DNA from: Clostridiales bacterium
GTDB taxonomy: Bacteria; Bacillota; Clostridia; Lachnospirales; Lachnospiraceae
Reading direction: 5' to 3'
NCBI GenBank assembly: GCA_019420275.1
Contig: JAHZHN010000006.1
Span: 62,001-126,000, forward strand
DNA: 64,000 bases
The translations under genes and the position numbers were made by a program. Below, piece by piece: positions 42,221-51,252 of the stretch (its first letter is position 1; the number at the start of each line of letters is the position of its first letter). The notes below the pieces were generated by a model. That model saw only the letters and a program-made list of their open reading frames with translations. It was not told where the DNA came from and did not search any database.

Positions 42221-43114
42221 TCAAATTGCTGCGTTTACAATCAAACCTGCTGCAATGGAAAAAACCATAACGAAGATAAAATAAAAAAGAAAATGCCGAA
42301 TTCCCAGGGCAATTTTTAATGCTCCTAGATTCGTTATCTTTGTTGCGGGACCTGTGAGCATAAAAGACGCTGCACTTCCTACACTCATTCCCTCCCACAG
42401 CCACTGCTGCAGAAGAGGAATCGTACCGCCGCCACATGCGTAAAGCGGCACTCCCACTGTCGCTGCCATCAAAATTCCAAACGCCTCATTTCCGCCAAAC
42501 AGATCTGTCATCAGATCTGCCGGCACATATCTCTCAAACAAGGCGGAAAGAATAATTCCAATCAGGAAATAAGGACCTGTCGCCTTAATATTTCTTCCGA
42601 GACTTTTGATATATCTTAAAAATATTTTCTTGTCAATATCATGATTCTCCGGTTCATACAATCCATGAAAATTGAAGAATGATTTTCTCCGGCAAAATAC
42701 CCGAATCAAAAGTCCCGCTGTTATTCCACAGAGGAAACAGAATAGGATCCGTATTGCGAGAACATTCTCTCCCAAAGCCGCACTGTAAATCATCAGCTGA
42801 GGATTTAACAGAATGGAAGACATCATAAATGCTGCCAGCCAATCATCTCTGATTCCACTTCTGGAAAAAGAGACCGCAATAGGAATCGTTCCATACATAC
42901 ACAAAGGTGAGAGCATACCAAGTCCGCTGGAAATCACAATACCCCAAATACCTATTTTTTTGCTTCCCAATGATCGAAATATATTGTGAATATAATTTTT
43001 TGCAAAAACAGATACCATAGAACCAATTATCATTCCTAATATCCAGTATCCAAAAATCTGTTCCAGCTGGACACTAAAATAATACCAAAGATAAACAAAT
43101 TCTCTTTGCAGCAT
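42221..43114 (-). CDS. ArsP/SO_0444-like permease
   Basis: A 297-residue membrane protein with about eight helices in two halves. The motifs GMLSPLCMYGTIPIAVSF and PLYACGGGTIPLLQQWLWEG with FMLTGPATKITNLGAL are those of the ArsP_1 permease family, which exports organoarsenicals or metal(loid)s; Cys in both motifs fits that. It lies 14 bases downstream of a DUF362 lipoprotein gene and is probably in its operon. Real substrate unknown. Confidence 0.85.
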   Translation of the reverse strand: MLQREFVYLWYYFSVQLEQIFGYWILGMIIGSMVSVFAKNYIHNIFRSLGSKKIGIWGIVISSGLGMLSPLCMYGTIPIAVSFSRSGIRDDWLAAFMMSSILLNPQLMIYSAALGENVLAIRILFCFLCGITAGLLIRVFCRRKSFFNFHGLYEPENHDIDKKIFLRYIKSLGRNIKATGPYFLIGIILSALFERYVPADLMTDLFGGNEAFGILMAATVGVPLYACGGGTIPLLQQWLWEGMSVGSAASFMLTGPATKITNLGALKIALGIRHFLFYFIFVMVFSIAAGLIVNAAI

Positions 43115-43128
43115 TCGATTCCTCCCAT

Positions 43129-44133
43129 TTATTCATCGATATCCACCAGAGAATATCTTCTGCTTCCCAAACCGATTCCTTCAGCATGTTTCAGTGTCAG
43201 CAGTCCATTCCTGGACTCGATTCTTTCCATCAGAGAATCTCCATCATCTGCTGCATCTACCAAATCAATGCACGCCTGATCCAACGCTGCCGGATCAAAA
43301 GATGCCAAAATTCCAATATCATGCATATCCGGTTCTGCGGGATTGCTGTCGCAGTCACAATCAACAGAAAGACGGTTCATCACATTGATGTACAGCATAT
43401 TTCCGTCCATATAATCGCTGACGGATTTCCCCGCTTCTGCCATGGACTCGAGAAATGCATCCTGTTCACCGCTCCACATATTGCCTCCGGTGCCACCAGA
43501 ATGGATGAAAGATTTCCCTTCCGCAGACGCCATACCGATGGATATGTTTTTGATGGCTCCTCCATATCCTGCCATTGCATGCCCTTTAAAATGAGACAAA
43601 ACAACATAATAGTCATAATCTTCAAAATGAGAACCTACTTTATTTTCTTTCAGGCGGCTGCCGCCTTCCACCGGAATTGTCATGGAGCCGTCCGCATCCA
43701 TAATATCCACATCCGCAATTTCCGTATATCCATGATCTTTTGCCAGCTGCATATGATAGGCGGTACTGGCCCGGTCTCCGCCATAGGCTGTATTGCACTC
43801 TACGATAGTTCCATTTACTTCTTCCACGAGATCCTGTATCAATTCCGGCCGCAGATAGTTGCTTCCGGTTTCGCCTGTGCTGATTTTTACTCCCACGTGA
43901 TCTCCCATATTTTCCACTCCCAGGGCTTCATACGCCTGCATCAGACCGTCCGCGCTGATGTCTTCCGTCATATAAACTTTTGGGCCGTCTCCGGTATTCC
44001 ACTGTCTGGCATCTGTTTCTGAAGATAAGGACGTTTCCGTTTCTGCTGCATCGTCATTTCGGGATCCACATCCCACAGATATTGTTCCTGTCAGCAGTAC
44101 CATAAATACAGCTAAGAAAACTTTTTTTCTCAT
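43129..44133 (-). CDS. DUF362 domain lipoprotein
   Basis: A 334-residue secreted protein: signal peptide MRKKVFLAVFMVLLTGTISVGC (lipobox SVGC) followed by a DUF362 domain (VGVKISTGETGSNYLRPELI, CNTAYGGDRASTAYHMQL and VVLSHFKGHAMAGYGGAIKN, then CDCDSNPAEPDMHDIG). DUF362 proteins often accompany Fe-S clusters, but only a few Cys are present here. AAGGAGGCAGTC precedes the ATG at 44133; the longer frame overlaps the upstream gene. Function unknown. Confidence 0.87.
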   Translation of the reverse strand: MRKKVFLAVFMVLLTGTISVGCGSRNDDAAETETSLSSETDARQWNTGDGPKVYMTEDISADGLMQAYEALGVENMGDHVGVKISTGETGSNYLRPELIQDLVEEVNGTIVECNTAYGGDRASTAYHMQLAKDHGYTEIADVDIMDADGSMTIPVEGGSRLKENKVGSHFEDYDYYVVLSHFKGHAMAGYGGAIKNISIGMASAEGKSFIHSGGTGGNMWSGEQDAFLESMAEAGKSVSDYMDGNMLYINVMNRLSVDCDCDSNPAEPDMHDIGILASFDPAALDQACIDLVDAADDGDSLMERIESRNGLLTLKHAEGIGLGSRRYSLVDIDE

Positions 44134-44147
44134 GACTGCCTCCTTCC

Positions 44148-44846
44148 TTACTGGTTCGTCTGAGATACCCATTCCTTTATATCATTTTCTGACGAGGAGG
44201 CATCTTCTTCATAACAGTCAAAAATATTGTCTGATATTTCCGCATCCGGAAGGGCATCGGTGATAATCTCCACACTGTTGGCAAGACCTCCTGTACCATG
44301 AGAGCAGAACAGATATACCTGTTTTCCGGAAAGATCATTTTCTTCCAGGAAGGACAGCAGAGCCATCGGCACACCATACCACCAATTTGGATATCCCAGA
44401 TAAACCGTGTCATAATCATCCAGGTTTTCTACGCTCTCTTCCAGTTCAGGTCTGGCATCATCACCCCGTTCTTCATTTGCCCGTTCCAGACAGTCATCCC
44501 AGTCGCTTGGATACGGATCCGTTACACAGATGGAAAACAGATCTCCGCCGGTTGCTTCCTGTACCCAGCCTGCCAGTTCCTTTACATTTCCCGGCGCAAT
44601 AACACTTGGAGAAGTCACTGCGTCCACATCTTCATCCAGCACTGCATTATCCGCCCAAGAAAAATAAGCTACCAGAATTTTGCCGTCCGTCTGCTGACCG
44701 GAACGTTCGGTTATACCGGATGAACCCTCTTGTTGCGTTGTTTTGTACGTTGATTCGGTCTGCGCATCCTTCTTATTGGAGTTATCACATCCAGTAAATG
44801 AAAAAGCAAAAACGAGACTAAAAAAAGATAATAAAAATTTTTTCAT
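44148..44846 (-). CDS. exported lipoprotein flavodoxin
   Basis: A 232-residue protein with signal peptide MKKFLLSFFSLVFAFSFTGC (lipobox FTGC) and a C-terminal flavodoxin domain: ILVAYFSWADNAV (phosphate loop, degenerate), YDTVYLGYPNWWYGVPMALL (FMN-stacking GYPNWW) and VYLFCSHGTGGLANSVEIIT. A flavodoxin anchored outside the membrane is unusual and suggests an extracytosolic electron carrier. First gene of a run flavodoxin - DUF362 lipoprotein - ArsP-like permease, with short spacing. Confidence 0.88.
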   Translation of the reverse strand: MKKFLLSFFSLVFAFSFTGCDNSNKKDAQTESTYKTTQQEGSSGITERSGQQTDGKILVAYFSWADNAVLDEDVDAVTSPSVIAPGNVKELAGWVQEATGGDLFSICVTDPYPSDWDDCLERANEERGDDARPELEESVENLDDYDTVYLGYPNWWYGVPMALLSFLEENDLSGKQVYLFCSHGTGGLANSVEIITDALPDAEISDNIFDCYEEDASSSENDIKEWVSQTNQ

Positions 44847-45005
44847 CTATGACCTCCTGACTATAAATTTTCAGGACATGTTCTGCCCTCAAAAGTTTTT
44901 ATGTCCGCTTCTTGCTTTCATTATAAAAAGGCCCTGTCTTCGTGTCTAATACTTAAACCTTATGATTTCTCATACATCACAGGCATACGGTGAGTTCTGT
45001 CTATT

Positions 45006-45033
45006 TTGAACTCATTTTCCTCTATAACATAAT
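45006..45033 (+). promoter_or_regulatory. possible promoter of the Cys-rich protein gene
   Basis: TTGAAC (45006-45011) and CATAAT (45028-45033) are 16 bases apart and about 30 bases before the start of the next gene. Confidence 0.4.
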
Positions 45034-45063
45034 CTATATTATAAAAGAAAAGGAGTATTATAT

Positions 45064-45387
45064 ATGAGCATGCCAAAAATTGAATGCTGTGATGTAGATT
45101 CATGCTGTGCAGCTGCTTCTCTTGTCCAGTCGATCGCATTGGAAGAAGCATCCCTCTCCCACATCTTAAATGCGGAAGGTGAAAAAATTCAGAAGGTCGT
45201 TGCAATGCACAACTGCAGCCAGAAAGACCTGATCGAAGTCAATCGATCCGTAGAAAATATGGTTGAGAAAGTTACCAATCTGGAAATAGTTTTAAAATCA
45301 AAATTAGAAATGGTTCTTCCTCTTCTGAAAAAATGCGAAAAATGTGAGAAATGTGATATCAAACCGCCAAAAAAGCCTGAATGCTAG
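45064..45387 (+). CDS. Cys-bracketed small protein with LSHILNAEGEK-type helical domain
   Basis: A 107-residue protein. The N-terminus has CCDVDSCCAAAS and the C-terminus CEKCEKCDIKPPKKPEC; between them a helical segment (SIALEEASLSHILNAEGEKI, VNRSVENMVEKVTNLEIVLK) resembles the conserved terminal domain of collagen-like, exosporium-type proteins in spore-forming Firmicutes. Cys-flanked versions suggest a disulfide-linked or metal-binding surface/spore protein. No signal peptide. AAAAGGAG precedes the ATG. Function unknown. Confidence 0.7.
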   Translation: MSMPKIECCDVDSCCAAASLVQSIALEEASLSHILNAEGEKIQKVVAMHNCSQKDLIEVNRSVENMVEKVTNLEIVLKSKLEMVLPLLKKCEKCEKCDIKPPKKPEC

Positions 45388-45426
45388 ACGCAGAGACTTT
45401 TCTTCACGCTTCGCTGTATCTAAAAC

Positions 45427-45455
45427 AAGAGTCTGGGAATTTCCCGGGCTCTTCA
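45427..45455 (+). terminator. terminator after the Cys-rich gene
   Basis: AAGAG..GGGAA and TTCCC..CTCTT form a stem with G-U pairs; no strong T-run follows, so moderate. Confidence 0.45.
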
Positions 45456-45481
45456 TCATAAAACATTTTTAAGGAAATCCT

Positions 45482-45853
45482 ATGAACTATCACTATCCTT
45501 TCGTCAATACTCCTCTTCCCTACGGCTATGATGCATTGGAATCATACATTGATCAAAAAACCTTGCACCTGCATCATGACCGCCATTTGCAGACATATAT
45601 TGATCATCTGAATGCGCTTCTGAAGGAGAATCCTCAATACCAGACATAAAGTCTGGAACAACTTCTATACCGATGGCAAGAGCTGCCTCCTTCTCTGCAG
45701 GTTCCAATCCTCAGACAGGCCAAAGGCATTTATAATCATCGTTTCTTTTTTGAAGGAATGACTCCACTCGAAGAATCTTTAATCGATCTTTCCATGATTC
45801 AGAAAATTGAAAAGCATTTTCTGAATTTTAATGATTTCTCTAAACAGCTCTAA
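45482..45853 (+). pseudogene. truncated Fe/Mn superoxide dismutase with internal stop
   Basis: The reading PFVNTPLPYGYDALESYIDQKT with LHHDRHLQTYIDHLNALLKE is the N-terminal domain of Fe/Mn SOD including a metal ligand (LHHDRH), and the second part YNHRFFFEGMTPLEE matches the HxxFFxxM region. A TAA interrupts between QYQT and SLEQLL, where family members carry Trp, and the C-terminal metal-binding domain is missing. The frame is otherwise open. A ribosome site (AAGGAAATCCT) remains. The gene no longer makes a functional dismutase. Confidence 0.85.
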
Positions 45854-45862
45854 CAAGCTAGT

Positions 45863-46419
45863 ATGAAAAGCAATCACTCAGGAGGAATCGGCACAGGATG
45901 CCTGGGAGTGATAGCAATAATTATTTTAATCAGCTTTGCATTGGCCATATACTCATATTGCTGGATTCCCACAATATTTGTTTTAATATATTGCCTGCTG
46001 TCAAAAAAATTCCGACAGTATAGGATTAGAAATTCAGTAATCTGCATTACCGTTATCATAACATCGTTTTTAGTTTTTGGTTGGCTTAATGCTCCGGCAC
46101 AATTAGACAGCATATCCGTAGACTGGGGAAAAACAGAATTTTATACGGGAGAAGAAGCAGAAATACAAGTAAATCCACAGACTTTTGATGCAGAAATCAA
46201 AAAACTGACTTTATCCAAAAATGACATTGCTTCTCTTAAATATGAAGATGGGAAGGCAATTATCAAATTTAAAAATTATGGCCTGCAGCATTATTTTTTA
46301 CTGCCAATGATAATATTGACAGTTCAATGCAAAAAATAACCGTAATTGATAAAGAAAAACATCTATCAGAAATAAAAGGTAGTTATGAACCTTGCAGGAT
46401 ATGTAATCCACCACAATAA
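45863..46419 (+). pseudogene. hypothetical membrane protein with C-terminal frameshift
   Basis: The ATG frame gives two N-terminal membrane helices (CLGVIAIIILISFALAIYSY, NSVICITVIITSFLVFGWL) and a soluble Ig/Big2-like part (TGEEAEIQVNPQTFD). Near 46292, a run of T shifts the frame: the reading FFTANDNIDSSMQKITVID that should continue lies in another frame to a stop at 46419, ending PCRICNPPQ. No ribosome site precedes the ATG and there is no family match. Frameshift could be genuine or a homopolymer error. Confidence 0.45.
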
Positions 46420-46444
46420 TTACAACATAACGGCAAAACAAAGA

Positions 46445-46470
46445 AAAAGGCACGTATTTACGTGCCTTTT
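46445..46470 (-). terminator. tmRNA terminator
   Basis: AAAAGGCACGTA pairs perfectly with TACGTGCCTTTT, ending with a T-run on both strands; it lies immediately after the tmRNA 3' end. Confidence 0.85.
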
Positions 46471-46474
46471 AAGA

Positions 46475-46820
46475 TGGACCAGGCGGGAATCGAACCCGCG
46501 TCCAAAAACCCGTTCACTTAAGGCTCTCCCATTACAGTCTGTCTACTGACATTCCCTCCACAGCACTCCGACAGACAGGATGGCTGCTTCAGTAGCTTCA
46601 TCAGTACTTCATCTGCCGCAAAGCTTAAGCAGACGAGTGTCCTGCATCATTGAAGCTGTATCTTCAGACTGCAGGTGATCCGAAGGCAGCTGCTGCAATT
46701 AGGCTGCAGCGTACGCTAATTTATTATTATCTGCGTTTATATTTAAGTTTGTACCGTAAGGTGGTCCCTCCCAATGGCTCCTCAAGCTTCAAGATCCCTG
46801 TCGAAACCAGTACTGGCCCA
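46475..46820 (-). ncRNA. ssrA: tmRNA (ssrA)
   Basis: Transfer-messenger RNA, which rescues stalled ribosomes with SmpB. On the minus strand the 5' end GGGCCAGTACTGGTTTCGAC is the conserved tRNA-like start and pairs with CTGGTCCA at the 3' end; GACGCGGGTTCGATTCCCGC is the T-arm. The mRNA-like part encodes the tag (A)DNNKLAYAAA-stop, with GCA as resume codon, ending in the LAYAAA degron. smpB is encoded just upstream on the same strand. Ends are approximate by a few bases. Confidence 0.95.
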
Positions 46821-46910
46821 GAATATTGAAACCTGCGGGACTGAAATCATTTCCAGTCCCGGACTGTAATTATATCTTTTTTCTTTCTGTATGTCAAGAT
46901 ACCATAAAGA

Positions 46911-47381
46911 TTAGCCAAAGTTGCGTACTTTGAAATCCCTTTGTGCTTCTCTCAGCTGATCTCTCTTGGCAATATCCTGACGTTTATCGTACAATTTCTT
47001 TCCACGGCACAAACCAATTTCAACTTTTACAAGACTTCCTTTAAAATATACTTTCAAAGGAATCAAGGTATATCCTTTTTGTTGTACCTGGCCTACCATT
47101 TTAGAAATCTCTGATCTGTGAAGCAGCAGTTTTCGAACTCTCAGCGGGTCTTTATTAAAAATATTTCCTTTTTCATAAGGACTGATATGCATTTGGTGAA
47201 TGAACGCCTCTCCGTCGTCAATTCCGATAAACGCCTCTTTGATGCTGCAGTGTCCCTGTCTTAAAGATTTTACCTCTGTACCATGAAGTACGATTCCTGC
47301 TTCAAATGTATCTTCTACGAAATAATCATGTCTCGCCTTTTTATTATTAGCGATCAGCTTTATCCCACTGGTCTTCGCCAT
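46911..47381 (-). CDS. smpB: SsrA-binding protein SmpB
   Basis: A 156-residue SmpB that binds the tRNA-like domain of tmRNA. Motifs: KLIANNKKARHDYFVEDTFE, GIVLHGTEVKSLRQGHCSIK and the basic RGKKLYDKRQDIAKRDQLRE C-terminal tail that enters the mRNA channel. The ATG at 47381 follows GAGGAGGATGATT, which lies inside the end of rnr: the genes overlap by 35 bases in different frames. tmRNA lies just downstream. Confidence 0.96.
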   Translation of the reverse strand: MAKTSGIKLIANNKKARHDYFVEDTFEAGIVLHGTEVKSLRQGHCSIKEAFIGIDDGEAFIHQMHISPYEKGNIFNKDPLRVRKLLLHRSEISKMVGQVQQKGYTLIPLKVYFKGSLVKVEIGLCRGKKLYDKRQDIAKRDQLREAQRDFKVRNFG

Positions 47382-49509
47382 AATCATCCTCCTCCAAATC
47401 AAAATCAATATTTTTCAGAAGCATATCAACTCCTGTCACTCGAATCTTCACCTGTTCCCCCAACTTAAACTGGCGTCCTGTACGTTCTCCCACCATGCAA
47501 TATGTCTTTTCATCATAATAATAGAAGTCCCCTGGAAGTTTAGAAACATGAATCATTCCTTCTACTGTATTCGGAAGTTCCACATAAACGCCCCAGCTTG
47601 TGATGCTCGAAATAATTCCTTTATGAACTTCACCGATCCTGCGCTTCATATATTCTGCTTTTTTCAGTTTCTCAACTTCTCTTTCTGTTTCATCCGCCCG
47701 TCTTTCCGTTTTGGATGTCTGTTCCGCTACTTTCGGCAGAATCCTCTCATAATGAGCAAATCTCTCCTTTGTAAACGTTCCATGAAGGTTTTCTTTTATG
47801 ATCCTGTGAATCTGCAAATCCGGATATCTTCGAATCGGTGATGTAAAATGACAGTAGTATCTTGTGGATAAACCAAAATGCAAAGAACACTGTACCGTAT
47901 ACTTTGCCTGCTTCATAGACCGCAGCGTAAGCCGGCTGATCAGCGGCTCTTCCGGAGTACCTTCAATTCTTGTCAGCAGTTTTTGCACCTCCATCGGATG
48001 AAGTTCTTCCCGGTTAATTTTGAGATAAATTCCAAAATTCTGCAAAAATGCCTGCAGTTTATCAACTTTTTCTCCATCCGGTATATCGTGAGTCCGGTAT
48101 AAAAACGGAATTTCTCTCCAATAATATTCTTCCGCAACAGTTTCATTGGCGCAAAGCATAAAATCCTCTATAATCTTGGTCGCTGCATTTCGAACCTGCG
48201 GGAAAACATCCACCGGATGCCCCTCTTCATCCAAAATAATCTTAGATTCCGGAAAATCAAAATCAATACTTCCTCTTTCGTGGCGGCGTTTTCTCAGAAT
48301 ATCAGATAATTCTTTCATTTCATAAAACATTGAAACAAGTGATTTATATCGCTCACATTCTTTCTCATCTCCGTTCAGAATTGCTGCCACACTGGCATAT
48401 GTCATTCTTTCATTTACCCGAATAACTGTTTCCGCGATTTCATGATCGACCACTTTACCCTTTTCATCAATTTTCATCAGACAGCTAAGAGCCAGACGAT
48501 CATATCCGGCATTCAAAGAACAGATACCATTGGAAAGCTGATGCGGCAGCATTGGAATTACCCGGTCTACCAGGTAAACACTGGTACCACGTTTTAGAGC
48601 TTCCTGATCCAAAGCGGATCCTTCTTTTACATATTCCGATACATCTGCTATATGCACTCCAAGAAAATAATAACTTCCTTTCTTTGATAATGTAATGGCA
48701 TCATCCAAGTCTTTGGCATCTTCTCCATCAATGGTTACAGTTGTCAGATGTCTCAGGTCTTTTCTCTCTGGATAATCATCCCCGTCAATTTCTGATGGAA
48801 TTTTCTCCAGCTGGTTTTCAATCTGCTCATTAAATTCTGTTGGAATATTATATGCTTTTACAATTGACAAAATATCGACTCTGGGATCATCTCTATGTCC
48901 CAGGACTTCTGTGATCTTTCCTTCTGGGCTATGTCTTTCGTCTCCATAATCTGTAATTTCCACCAGGACTTTAAATCCACTGGTCAGATTTTTACATTCT
49001 TCCTTGGGCAAAAATATATCCCGATCAAATCTCTGATTATCCGGAACAACAAATCCAAAGTTTTGCTTTTTTTCCAAAGTTCCAACTATTGTTTTCATAC
49101 CACGTTCCAGAATCTTGATAATCTTTGCTTCTGTATGATGTCCGGATCTTTTCTGTGTATCAATGGTTTCTATTAATACGGTATCTTCATGAAAAGCCCC
49201 GTTCATATTCTTTTCATTGATATAATAGTCTTCCTCTTTTCCTTCTACCGTTACAAATCCATATCCATTTTTTGTGCAGGTAAATACACCTTTCAGGATT
49301 TCTTTTTCAATTGGCTTATACTTCCCGCGCTTTGTTACTTCTATGCTGCCTTCTTCCACCAGTTCTTCCAGGAGTCTTACAAATTCCGGCCTATCCTCCG
49401 GAGTCACCTGCATCAGATAACCAATTTCTTTTTGTTTCATTGGCCGATAATGTTTATCATATATTAATGCTTTAATTTTCTTTTTTCTCTCATCTCTCTT
49501 ATTTTTCAT
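47347..49509 (-). CDS. rnr: ribonuclease R
   Basis: A 720-residue 3'-5' exoribonuclease of the RNB family that degrades structured RNA and works with tmRNA on defective mRNAs. Order: N-terminal winged helix, cold-shock domains (VTKRGKYKPIEKEILKG, FGFVVPDNQRFDRDIFLP), RNB catalytic domain (TIDGEDAKDLDDAITLSKKG with the catalytic Asp residues, CSLNAGYDRLALSC), C-terminal S1 domain (VHKGIISSITSWGVYVELPN). GAGGAGACAGAG precedes the ATG. The end overlaps smpB by 35 bases. Confidence 0.97.
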   Translation of the reverse strand: MKNKRDERKKKIKALIYDKHYRPMKQKEIGYLMQVTPEDRPEFVRLLEELVEEGSIEVTKRGKYKPIEKEILKGVFTCTKNGYGFVTVEGKEEDYYINEKNMNGAFHEDTVLIETIDTQKRSGHHTEAKIIKILERGMKTIVGTLEKKQNFGFVVPDNQRFDRDIFLPKEECKNLTSGFKVLVEITDYGDERHSPEGKITEVLGHRDDPRVDILSIVKAYNIPTEFNEQIENQLEKIPSEIDGDDYPERKDLRHLTTVTIDGEDAKDLDDAITLSKKGSYYFLGVHIADVSEYVKEGSALDQEALKRGTSVYLVDRVIPMLPHQLSNGICSLNAGYDRLALSCLMKIDEKGKVVDHEIAETVIRVNERMTYASVAAILNGDEKECERYKSLVSMFYEMKELSDILRKRRHERGSIDFDFPESKIILDEEGHPVDVFPQVRNAATKIIEDFMLCANETVAEEYYWREIPFLYRTHDIPDGEKVDKLQAFLQNFGIYLKINREELHPMEVQKLLTRIEGTPEEPLISRLTLRSMKQAKYTVQCSLHFGLSTRYYCHFTSPIRRYPDLQIHRIIKENLHGTFTKERFAHYERILPKVAEQTSKTERRADETEREVEKLKKAEYMKRRIGEVHKGIISSITSWGVYVELPNTVEGMIHVSKLPGDFYYYDEKTYCMVGERTGRQFKLGEQVKIRVTGVDMLLKNIDFDLEEDDYGEDQWDKADR

Positions 49510-49565
49510 CTCTGTCTCCTCTACTATACCTCTGTTGTCAGGAAGCAGAAAATTCTTCCTTTACG

Positions 49566-49606
49566 AAAGAAAAACACTTCTTAAAACAGGTTTTAAGAAG
49601 TGTTTG
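49566..49606 (-). terminator. secG terminator
   Basis: AAACACTTCTTAAAAC (49572-49587) pairs with its exact complement at 49590-49605; the minus strand continues TTTTTCTTTCG. Confidence 0.75.
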
Positions 49607-49614
49607 CTGTCTCA

Positions 49615-49851
49615 CTAAATAAATCTTGAACAAAGAATCGCCGCTGTCACAAAGAAAATAACTGTGAAAAATGCAGTTGCACGAATCAATGTTCCTTCTT
49701 TTGAACGCCCTTTGTTTTTGCTCCAATAGGTTCCCATATCTGCTGTACCCGTCAAAGAGCCTAGTCCTGCTTCCTTTCCTTCTTGCATTAAAACTAATAT
49801 AATTAATATGATTGACGCTATAATAAATATTACGGTTAACGCTGTTTTCAC
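49615..49851 (-). CDS. secG: preprotein translocase subunit SecG
   Basis: A 78-residue SecG, small subunit of the SecYEG channel. Two membrane helices (ALTVIFIIASIILIILVLMQE; FFTVIFFVTAAILCSRF) flank the conserved GKEAGLGSLTG loop. Starts with GTG after AGGAGG. It precedes rnr, a common Firmicutes order (secG-rnr-smpB-ssrA), though separated by a terminator here. Confidence 0.95.
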   Translation of the reverse strand: MKTALTVIFIIASIILIILVLMQEGKEAGLGSLTGTADMGTYWSKNKGRSKEGTLIRATAFFTVIFFVTAAILCSRFI

Positions 49852-49956
49852 GATATGCCTCCTAATTCATCTTCTACTCACTGTGGAACATTTTATCACA
49901 GAAAGAATCGGGATGCAAGAAAAACTCTGAAGCTTAGCATGAATTTTACATACTTT

Positions 49957-51252
49957 TTAATAGAGGCCGTATCTTCTGCAGCTTCCCAGCTGTTCCTCAA
50001 TTCGAAGAAGCTGATTGTATTTCGCAGTACGGTCGGATCTGCATGGTGCTCCAGTCTTGATCAATCCACTGTTAACTGCCACGGCAATATCGGCAATGGT
50101 TGTATCCTCCGTTTCGCCGGATCGATGAGAAATGATGGTATGATATCCGGCATTTCTCGCCACTTCAACTGCATCTAATGTCTCTGTCAGAGTTCCAATC
50201 TGATTTAATTTTACCAAAATACTGTTGGCAATATCTTCTTGAATCCCGTCCTTTAATCTGGAAACATTCGTTACAAATAGATCATCTCCCACCAGCAGGA
50301 TTTTTTCTCCCAAACGATAGGTTAATACTTTCCATCCTGTCATATCTTCTTCATTCAATCCATCTTCAATAGAGAAAATCGGATACTGTTCGGTCAATTT
50401 TTCATAATATTGCACCATTTCCTCTGAATTTCTTCGAATTTCCCGCCCGGTCATCCTGCTCTCTCCTTCAAAATAATACACATCTTCATCTTCATTGTAT
50501 ATTTCGGACGCTGCACAGTCCATGGCAATAGCAACTTCTTCTCTTGTTTTGTATCCAGCCGTCTCTATTGCCTGCACAAGAAGCTCCAGGGCTTCTTCCG
50601 AACTTTCCAAATTTGGAGCGAAGCCCCCTTCATCTCCCACTCCTGTACTCAAATTCTTAGACTTTAAAATATCTTTCAATGTATGATACACTTCTGTTCC
50701 AATCATCAATGCATCTTTGAAGGAATCTGCTCCAATCGGCGCAATCATAAATTCCTGAAAATCGACTGTATTATCTGCATGCTTCCCTCCATTTAAAATA
50801 TTCATCATAGGAATCGGAAGTTTACAGGCAAAGCTGCCGCCCAGGTACTGATACAATGGCATTCCCAGTCCACTGGCTGCTGCCTTTGCCGTAGCCAAAG
50901 AAGCCCCAAGAATCGCATTAGCACCAAACCGTTCTTTATTCGGAGTTCCATCTGCCTCCAGCATAATTTCATCAATTTCAATCTGGTTCAGCGCATTTTT
51001 CCCGATCAGACGATCCGCAATCTTATGATTGACATGATTTACTGCTGTCTCAACGCCTAGTCCCCGGTAACGCTTCTCTCTATCTCGAAGCTCCAGAGCT
51101 TCAAATTTTCCTGTGGAAGCTCCAGATGGAACAATCGCCCTGCCTCTGGCTCCTCCCTGCAAAACAACTTCTACTTCTACTGTAGGATTCCCCCTGGAAT
51201 CCAAGACTTCTCTGCCGATTACATTTTCAATACTCAAACGATACTTCAACAT
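49957..51252 (-). CDS. eno: enolase
   Basis: A 431-residue enolase converting 2-phosphoglycerate to phosphoenolpyruvate. Signatures: IGREVLDSRGNPTVEVEV, SGASTGKFEALELRD (substrate loop), VGDEGGFAPNL (catalytic Glu region), FSIEDGLNEEDMTGW and ISHRSGETEDTTIAD (substrate-binding loop with Lys/Arg/Ser). The start is one of two adjacent ATGs after AAAGGG; I take 51252. Single-gene unit, with a terminator upstream and gpmI further up. Confidence 0.96.
   Translation of the reverse strand: MLKYRLSIENVIGREVLDSRGNPTVEVEVVLQGGARGRAIVPSGASTGKFEALELRDREKRYRGLGVETAVNHVNHKIADRLIGKNALNQIEIDEIMLEADGTPNKERFGANAILGASLATAKAAASGLGMPLYQYLGGSFACKLPIPMMNILNGGKHADNTVDFQEFMIAPIGADSFKDALMIGTEVYHTLKDILKSKNLSTGVGDEGGFAPNLESSEEALELLVQAIETAGYKTREEVAIAMDCAASEIYNEDEDVYYFEGESRMTGREIRRNSEEMVQYYEKLTEQYPIFSIEDGLNEEDMTGWKVLTYRLGEKILLVGDDLFVTNVSRLKDGIQEDIANSILVKLNQIGTLTETLDAVEVARNAGYHTIISHRSGETEDTTIADIAVAVNSGLIKTGAPCRSDRTAKYNQLLRIEEQLGSCRRYGLY

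Noticed and set aside
43186..44022. 278-codon plus-strand ORF across the DUF362 gene
   Set aside because: Long open frame caused by codon bias of the real minus-strand gene with signal peptide and motifs; reading is rich in Cys/His without domain.
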